DNA of 64,000 nucleotides from JAWRCU01 sp033542235. GTDB lineage: Bacteria; Pseudomonadota; Alphaproteobacteria; Rhizobiales; Rhizobiaceae. Within the stretch, counting starts at the first letter, position 1; each line of letters starts with the position of its first letter. The notes under the pieces are model-generated. The model saw nothing but the letters and a program-made list of their open reading frames with translations. It was not told the origin of the DNA and searched no databases. The translations under genes and the position numbers were made by a program. Of this stretch, positions 58,632 to 64,000 are shown piece after piece. The stretch covers positions 1-64,000 of the forward strand of contig NZ_JAWRCU010000016.1 of NCBI RefSeq assembly GCF_033542235.1, in the 5' to 3' direction.

Positions 58632-60944
58632 TCAGGTCTCCACCGAGACTCCTAGTTCCCCCGCCGTCCCAAGGACATCGACAGCGGTGCCGTCCGGCGT
58701 CCGCTGGAAATAGAGGTCTGCCGACCCACGGCCGACACGCAGGCCGGAAAGCTGGAGGTGATGGACAAATTCCGGAAGGCTTGGCCGGATTACTCTGAGC
58801 CGGTTGGCGAAGGCGTCCGGCTCCAGCCCGAGGCAAGAGGTAAGCAGAAAGGGTATGGCACCGGCAGCCCATGCCTGAGGGTGGCACGCGACGGGATAGC
58901 GCACCGGCATCCCGAAATCCTCCCGGCGGAAGCCTGCGAAAACTTCCGGCAGCCGGTGATAGCGGAAGTACATCGCGGCCTCTGCTATTCCGGTGAGGAT
59001 GCGCTCCGTCGCCTGATCCTCTCCATAGCGCCGGCAACCTGCTGCAATCAGCGCGTTGTCGTGCGGCCAGACTGTCCCGAGGTGATATCCGACGGGGTTG
59101 TAGCGCCGCTCGTTCGCCGACAGGGTGCGCACTCCCCAACCGTTAAACATGTCGTTCGCCATGAGCCGGCCGGCCGTTCGCCGCGCCTTGTCCGCATCGG
59201 CTATGCCCGTCCACAGCGCCTGCCCTGGATTGGACGATACCACCGAGACCTGGCGGCCATCTCCTTCGAGCGCGAGCGCATAGATGCCATTCCCCTCGCA
59301 CCAGAAGTCGCGATTGAACCTTGCGCGCAGCGCATCTGCGTGGCGGCGAAGCTGTTCCGCGCGGTCCAACTCCCCGGCGCGCTCATAGAGATCGGCAATC
59401 GCCTGCTTGGCCGCGAAGACGTAGCCCTGCACCTCGACTAGCGCGATCGGAGGCTCGGCAAGCGTTCCGTCGCTCCGCACGATGGCGTCGCCTGAATCCT
59501 TCCATCCCTGATTGATCAGGCCTTTCTCCGAAGCGCCCTGGTAGTCGACATAGCCGTCGCCGTTGCGGTCGCCATAGCGGTCGATCCACTCGAGCGCGCC
59601 TTCCACCGCCGGCCTGAGCTCATGGAACAGCGCCAGGTCGCCCGTCCAGGCGGCGTAACGCCCCAGCAGCACCAGGAAGAGCGGGGTAGCATCGACTGTG
59701 CCGTAATAGGGATTATGAGGAATCTCTCCGCATCCGGCCAATTCGCCCAGGCGAAACTCGTGAAGAATCTTGCCCGGCTGCTCGTCGCGCCAATCGTCGA
59801 CACGCTGCCCTTGATGCGCTGCAAGAGTGCGCAATGTCTCGGCAGCCATCTCGGGCTGAAAGGCCAGCATCTCGAGCGCCACGATCAGGCTGTCGCGCCC
59901 GAACAGGGCCACGTACCATGGCACGCCGGCTGAGAAGTAGTGCATTGCCCCGAGCTCTGACCGCAGCATGTTCAGATCCCAGAGCGAACGCTCCACCATG
60001 CTGTTGAGGAGCAGGCTGTCGCTCTGAAATCTTGTCTGGCGCTCCAGCCTCTCTGCGGATCTGTCGCCCGCCTTTTCGGCAGCCTTGCGCACGGGGGCTG
60101 ACGGACGTCGCGTCTTCGCCGTGGCCCTCGAATGCTCGCGCTGTTCATTCACCTCGACGGCAATCGTGAGCGTCGCTCTTTCCCCGGGGGACAGCGCAAT
60201 CCGAAAATGCGCGGCGGTTGCTTCCGTCCGGTGCGGCGCTGGCGAGAACGCGACAGCCACTGTTCTCAGCAACTGGTCCGCGCCATGATAGACGAAGGTG
60301 AGCTTGCCGTCCCTCCAGGTCGGCGGCTCAGGCCGGCCGAGCCTCTCCGTCAGCAATCCGCGCACCGCGAACACATCTCCGAAGTCGGCATGAAAGCGCA
60401 GCGTGAGCGGAATTTCATGCGCATGCTGGCCAAAACTCCGGAAGCTTACGGTCTCGTTCAGCGCGAGCTGTTCGCCATCGAGCCCGCGCTCCCAGCGAAT
60501 ACCGAGCTCTTCCTTGGGCATCAGTTGCCCGTTGCCGAGGTGAAGGTCCGGATTGGTGAGCTCGAACAGCGCCGTGTAGCCTTTCTCGGCGGTCGATGCG
60601 AGGACGACAGGCACGATCCCGGCGAGCAGCATTTCGTAGCCGCTCAGAAACCGGCAATCGTTAAAATAGAGACCGAAACCGTGTTCGCCCTCGAGCGGCA
60701 CCTGCCCGTCCTGCCTGGCAAGCCAGAACAGGTCGCCGTGCTTGATCGTCACGGCATCGGCGATACTGCCGACGATGGCCGGCTGGCCGGCGAGCACCCG
60801 CTGCTTGCGTTCGTGCTGCGCGTGCGGTGTTTGCCGGGCGTGCCGCTGCGCCTGCGCAGATCCCTCGTCCGGCGCCGCGGACGCTGTGCCACGGCGTCCC
60901 TTGTTTTGTTCGTCTTCACTTCTGTTTTGCTGCGACTTGGGCAC
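58632..60944 (-). CDS. Glycogen-debranching-type amylo-alpha-1,6-glucosidase
   Basis: A 770-residue protein. Residues 1-50 are a low-complexity charged tail. An N-terminal GDE_N_bis domain follows (about 55-260: L-F-W-L-A-R-Q-D-G, then F-N-D-C-R-F-L-S-G-Y), and an (alpha/alpha)6 barrel covers about 320-720 (G-V-P-W-Y-V-A-L-F-G-R-D-S-L, N-P-V-G-Y-H-L-G-T-V-W-P-H-D-N, C-H-P-Q-A-W-A-A-G-A). It probably hydrolyses alpha-glucan branches or related glucosides in the cytosol. No other glycogen gene is in the window. Confidence 0.87.
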   Translation of the reverse strand: MPKSQQNRSEDEQNKGRRGTASAAPDEGSAQAQRHARQTPHAQHERKQRVLAGQPAIVGSIADAVTIKHGDLFWLARQDGQVPLEGEHGFGLYFNDCRFLSGYEMLLAGIVPVVLASTAEKGYTALFELTNPDLHLGNGQLMPKEELGIRWERGLDGEQLALNETVSFRSFGQHAHEIPLTLRFHADFGDVFAVRGLLTERLGRPEPPTWRDGKLTFVYHGADQLLRTVAVAFSPAPHRTEATAAHFRIALSPGERATLTIAVEVNEQREHSRATAKTRRPSAPVRKAAEKAGDRSAERLERQTRFQSDSLLLNSMVERSLWDLNMLRSELGAMHYFSAGVPWYVALFGRDSLIVALEMLAFQPEMAAETLRTLAAHQGQRVDDWRDEQPGKILHEFRLGELAGCGEIPHNPYYGTVDATPLFLVLLGRYAAWTGDLALFHELRPAVEGALEWIDRYGDRNGDGYVDYQGASEKGLINQGWKDSGDAIVRSDGTLAEPPIALVEVQGYVFAAKQAIADLYERAGELDRAEQLRRHADALRARFNRDFWCEGNGIYALALEGDGRQVSVVSSNPGQALWTGIADADKARRTAGRLMANDMFNGWGVRTLSANERRYNPVGYHLGTVWPHDNALIAAGCRRYGEDQATERILTGIAEAAMYFRYHRLPEVFAGFRREDFGMPVRYPVACHPQAWAAGAIPFLLTSCLGLEPDAFANRLRVIRPSLPEFVHHLQLSGLRVGRGSADLYFQRTPDGTAVDVLGTAGELGVSVET

Positions 60945-61283
60945 GCCATGCTCCTTTCATGATCCGACCGGCCGTCGGGCTAGTGCCGGGGGCGGTCTAC
61001 TTCTTCCCGCAGAAAGGCCGTGGCGCTTCACAGCTGGCGCGAGCGGAAAACGCAGTCTGCGCCTGCAAAACGCCCAATCCGTTTTGACAACGCGGGGCGG
61101 TCTTTAGCGGTTCATCGGCGCGCCAGGAGCGAGTTGGAGAAAGGGGAAGCGCCCGAGGACAGATCACTTTTTCCCGCGGAAAGGCACAGGGGCTACACTG
61201 CGACGACCGCGCAGTGGATTCGCCGCCCGGCGGTGAGTATGCAGCATATTCCGTCGAGCCGGCTCGCGCGAATAGGAGAGTAA
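60945..61283. other. Divergent 339-base control region between the glucosidase gene and purU
   Basis: No gene is seen. The region must contain both promoters; the GC-rich stretch contains several short inverted repeats but no riboswitch that I can recognise. GGAGAG lies just before the purU ATG. Confidence 0.35.
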
Positions 61284-62141
61284 ATGCCCTGGTCCAGCTA
61301 CATTCTGACATTGTCCTGTTCCGATCGCCCGGGAATCGTCGCGGCGGTCACGACCGAACTCGCCGCACTCGGCGCGAACATCGCCGAGTCGAACCAGTTC
61401 TGGGACAAAGAGCCCAATCGCTTCTTCATGCGCATCGCCTTCCAGGCGCCCGAGGGTCTCGCCAAGGATCGCATCGAGCGCGCGTTGAAGCCTGCCATCG
61501 AGCGCTTCGACATGAAGACCTCGCTGGTCGATCAGTCGCGCACCCCCAGAATGATCGTCATGGTCTCGAAGTTCGACCATGCGATGCTTCATCTTCTCTA
61601 TCAGATCCGCGTCGGGTGGCTTCGCGCCGAGGTTGCCGCGATCGTCTCCAACCACGAGGACAGCCGCAGGACCGCCGAGCTCGAGGGCATCCCATTCCAT
61701 TATTGGCCGGTCACCAAGGCGAACAAGGCGGAGCAGGAGAAAAAACTTCTATCGCTAGCGCAGGAGAGCGAGGCCGATCTCGTCGTACTTGCCCGCTACA
61801 TGCAGGTCCTGTCGAACCCGCTTTCGACCCGCCTGTTCGGCAAGGTCGTCAATATCCACCATTCCTTTCTACCGTCCTTCAAAGGCGCGAAACCCTATCA
61901 TCAGGCGCATGAGCGCGGCGTGAAGCTGATCGGCGCGACCGCACATTACGTGACGCCCGATCTCGATGAAGGACCGATCATCGAGCAGGAAACTGAACGC
62001 GTGACGCATGCCATGACGGCTGACGACTTCGTCGCTACCGGCCGCGACATCGAAAGCCGGGTCCTCGCCCGCGCGGTGAAGCTCCACCTTGAAAGCCGGG
62101 TCATGCTCAATGGCCACCGGACCGTTGTGTTCGCGGGGTAG
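61284..62141 (+). CDS. purU: Formyltetrahydrofolate deformylase
   Basis: Hydrolyses 10-formyl-tetrahydrofolate to tetrahydrofolate and formate, balancing one-carbon pools. Of 285 residues, about 1-80 form an ACT regulatory domain (S-C-S-D-R-P-G-I-V-A-A-V, then N-I-A-E-S-N-Q-F). The formyltransferase domain has the catalytic triad N190, H192 (V-N-I-H-H-S-F-L-P-S-F) and D228 (T-P-D-L-D-E-G-P-I-I). GGAGAG precedes the ATG. Confidence 0.96.
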   Translation: MPWSSYILTLSCSDRPGIVAAVTTELAALGANIAESNQFWDKEPNRFFMRIAFQAPEGLAKDRIERALKPAIERFDMKTSLVDQSRTPRMIVMVSKFDHAMLHLLYQIRVGWLRAEVAAIVSNHEDSRRTAELEGIPFHYWPVTKANKAEQEKKLLSLAQESEADLVVLARYMQVLSNPLSTRLFGKVVNIHHSFLPSFKGAKPYHQAHERGVKLIGATAHYVTPDLDEGPIIEQETERVTHAMTADDFVATGRDIESRVLARAVKLHLESRVMLNGHRTVVFAG

Positions 62142-62264
62142 AGTACGATCCCGAACCTGGGGGCGAAAAAGCTGCGGAGTTTTCGGACAAGATCATGGCA
62201 TCGTGAATATAGATTCGAGTGACGTGGTCGTAGGCCGCCAGAGCCTTCTGGTTTTTGGTTGCCG

Positions 62265-62440
62265 CCGCCCCTCACCCTCACCCTCTCCCCGTGAAGGACG
62301 GGGAGAGGGGGGCGTCAGCGTCGCGGTTAATCGCCACCCCAGTCCAAATGCCGTGCAGAGAGAAGGTGAGGCGCCAACGTCGGTGGCCCCCTCTCCCCGT
62401 TCTTCACGGGGAGAGGGTGAGGGCAGCGTCAACCTGACAC
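62265..62440. repeat. Intergenic palindromic element with two identical hairpins, family A
   Basis: Two hairpins with the same 12-base arms CCCTCTCCCCGT/ACGGGGAGAGGG (62281-62309 and 62389-62417), each with a five-base loop, are separated by 80 bases. The right edge shares GGCAGCGTCAACCTGA with the element at 31331-31446. It lies between purU and the arabinofuranosidase gene. Confidence 0.75.
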
Positions 62441-62621
62441 ACGAGTGCTGCAAGGCACACTCATCAGCTCAGCGCAGGATATTCGAGTTGTCGAATTCGA
62501 CACAGCAGTGTCTGCAGCCACAAGCCTGCCTCATCGATGAATGGGCCCCATCTGATTTTCCCGCAGCCGCCTCCAAGTTGCGATTGACACTCGTCACCGC
62601 TGATGTTCATATCATCGGGTA

Positions 62622-62637
62622 CGTATCAAATTATACG
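62622..62637. promoter_or_regulatory. Inverted repeat upstream of the arabinofuranosidase gene
   Basis: CGTAT-CAAATT-ATACG, with five-base arms, lies 25 bases before the ATG in an AT-rich patch. It resembles a GntR- or LacI-type operator in shape; the regulator is not in the window. Confidence 0.4.
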
Positions 62638-62661
62638 ATATAAATAGGGCAGGCGACGGAC

Positions 62662-64000
62662 ATGAAGGCGCGCGTAGCGATCCACCGGGATTTCAAAATA
62701 GGAACCATCGACGATCGTATCTACAGCGCCTTTCTGGAGCATCTCGGCCGCGCCGTCTATGGCGGCATCTATGAACCCGGTCACGAGACCGCAGACGAGG
62801 ACGGGTTCCGCGGCGACGTGCTGGAGCTCGTACGCGGCCTGAACGCGCCGCTGGTTCGCTATCCCGGCGGCAATTTCGTCTCCAACTATGACTGGCTGGA
62901 CGGGATCGGGCCGAAGGATCAGCGGCCCGTCCGGCTCGACTACGCCTGGAAGACGACCGAGACCAACGAGATCGGCACGGACGAGTTCATACGCTGGTGC
63001 CGCAAGGCGGGCACCGAACCCATGCTGGCTGTCAATCTCGGCTCCAAGGGGTTCACCGAGGCGCTCGCCATGCTCGAATACTGCAACCATCCGGGTGGCA
63101 GTTATTGGAGCGATCTGCGCAAGAAGAACGGCTCTGCCGAGCCGCACAATGTGCGCATCTGGTGCCTCGGCAACGAGATGGACGGCCCTTGGCAGATGAA
63201 CCACCGCACGCCACATGAATATGGCCGGGTCGCCAACGAGGTCGGCCGTGCCATGAAGGTCTTCGACCCGACCCTCGAGCTCATCGCCTGCGGCTCTTCC
63301 AACCACAACATGCCCACCTATCCCGCATGGGAGGCCGGGGTCCTTGAGCTGGCTTACGAGAATGTCGACTATATCTCCCTGCACCAGTATTGGGACAATT
63401 GGGATGACGACTACCTGAACTTCATGGCCAAATCCGTCCCGGTTGATCGCTACATCCAGACGATCGGCGGCGTGATCGATTATGTGAAGGCGAAGCGACG
63501 CTCGAAGCACGACGTCTACATCTCCTTCGACGAGTGGAATGTCTGGTACCACTCTCGCAAGAGGGGGGGCAGTGACGGCGATGGGGTCAATTGGGCCAAG
63601 GCGCCGAGCCTTTTGGAGGACGTCTACAATTTCGAGGACATCCTGCTTGTCGGCTGCGCGCTCAACACCTTCATCCGCCGCTCGGACCGCGTGCGGATCG
63701 CCTGCATCGCGCAGCTCGTGAACGTGATTGCGCCGATCATGACGGAGACCGGCGGGCCGGCCTGGAAGCAGACGATCTACTATCCTTATTACTACGCCTC
63801 GCTCTATGGCCGTGGCGATGCTTTGAACGTGGCCGTGGACGTGCCGACCTACGACGCCAAGGTGGCGGATGATGTTCCCTATCTCGACATCGCTGCTGTG
63901 CGCAGCCCGGACGGCGGGACCGTGGCCTTCTTCATGGTCAATCGTCACCCGGACGAGGCCATGGAAATCGACATAGAGATGGCCGGCTTCGCGCCGAAAG
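62662..64000 (+). CDS. abfA: Alpha-L-arabinofuranosidase, GH51 (partial, runs off the window)
   Basis: A retaining glycoside hydrolase that removes arabinofuranosyl residues from plant cell-wall arabinans and arabinoxylans. 446 residues are visible out of about 500. The acid/base is E172 in C-L-G-N-E-M-D-G-P-W and the nucleophile E291 in S-F-D-E-W-N-V-W-Y. R-Y-P-G-G-N-F and the N-terminal E-H-L-G-R-A-V-Y-G-G-I-Y are GH51 landmarks. No signal peptide is seen, so the enzyme is cytosolic and probably works on imported oligosaccharides. The C-terminal beta-sandwich lies beyond the edge. Confidence 0.94.
   Translation, partial: MKARVAIHRDFKIGTIDDRIYSAFLEHLGRAVYGGIYEPGHETADEDGFRGDVLELVRGLNAPLVRYPGGNFVSNYDWLDGIGPKDQRPVRLDYAWKTTETNEIGTDEFIRWCRKAGTEPMLAVNLGSKGFTEALAMLEYCNHPGGSYWSDLRKKNGSAEPHNVRIWCLGNEMDGPWQMNHRTPHEYGRVANEVGRAMKVFDPTLELIACGSSNHNMPTYPAWEAGVLELAYENVDYISLHQYWDNWDDDYLNFMAKSVPVDRYIQTIGGVIDYVKAKRRSKHDVYISFDEWNVWYHSRKRGGSDGDGVNWAKAPSLLEDVYNFEDILLVGCALNTFIRRSDRVRIACIAQLVNVIAPIMTETGGPAWKQTIYYPYYYASLYGRGDALNVAVDVPTYDAKVADDVPYLDIAAVRSPDGGTVAFFMVNRHPDEAMEIDIEMAGFAPK

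Noticed and set aside
60945..61283. A riboswitch upstream of purU
   Set aside because: The leader is GC-rich with some stems, but I could not match glycine, folate or SAM-II consensus elements.

Overview
The window looks like a chromosomal stretch of a GC-rich alphaproteobacterium of the Rhizobiaceae, most likely Sinorhizobium/Ensifer or a close relative. The evidence is the rpmH-rnpA-yidC, engB, argB, dapD, dapE, truA, fmt neighbourhood, an EmrAB/TetR pump with GAACC-N4-GGTTC operators, a ChoXWV/ProXWV-type quaternary-amine transporter, and several families of rhizobial intergenic palindromes. The genus is an inference from remembered gene content, not from a search.

Left part (1-6.2 kb): the tail of an IS transposase, an ECF sigma/anti-sigma pair, then a same-strand run of envelope-type genes (Bax-inhibitor-1 family, DUF2076, ExoD, TerC-CBS) and a convergent inorganic pyrophosphatase that carries a signal peptide.

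Housekeeping part (6.4-23.1 kb): fmt, a GNAT acetyltransferase, truA, a membrane protein coupled to dapE, a PanE-like reductase, dapD with a DUF805 gene, a LOG-family protein, a PCuAC copper chaperone, a three-gene ABC transporter for a quaternary amine with a divergent XRE regulator, a HAD nucleotidase, two small metabolic genes, phhA with a divergent Lrp-type regulator, a 52-residue lipoprotein not previously called because of its size, and argB.

Accessory block (23.2-34.4 kb): four regulator/target units, each a TetR-type repressor next to a divergent gene or operon, most with visible palindromic operators (quinone oxidoreductase, diiron MBL protein, emrAB, DUF1772). An exported MsrB and a Vat-like acetyltransferase overlapping engB lie among them. 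This block sits between argB and yidC, genes that are usually close neighbours in rhizobia.

rpmH region and sensor kinase (34.4-39 kb): yidC, rnpA (TTG start) and rpmH (44 residues) with a clear promoter, a striking pair of inverted octamer tandem arrays, an orphan histidine kinase, and tRNA-Arg(ACG).

Surface island (39.3-56.5 kb): two large type V autotransporters (1985 and 1473 residues) with equally sized, similar beta-barrels and shared passenger modules. Each has a regulator at its 5' side and a small secreted cysteine protein convergent at its 3' side, so the cassette appears duplicated. Between them lie a LysR-controlled cupin/SDR/tautomerase/DUF2255 operon and small hypothetical genes.

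Right end (56.6-64 kb): a Sel1-repeat protein, a PaiB-like protein whose stop codon abuts that of a glycogen-debranching-type glucosidase, purU, another palindromic repeat, and the start of a GH51 arabinofuranosidase that runs off the window.
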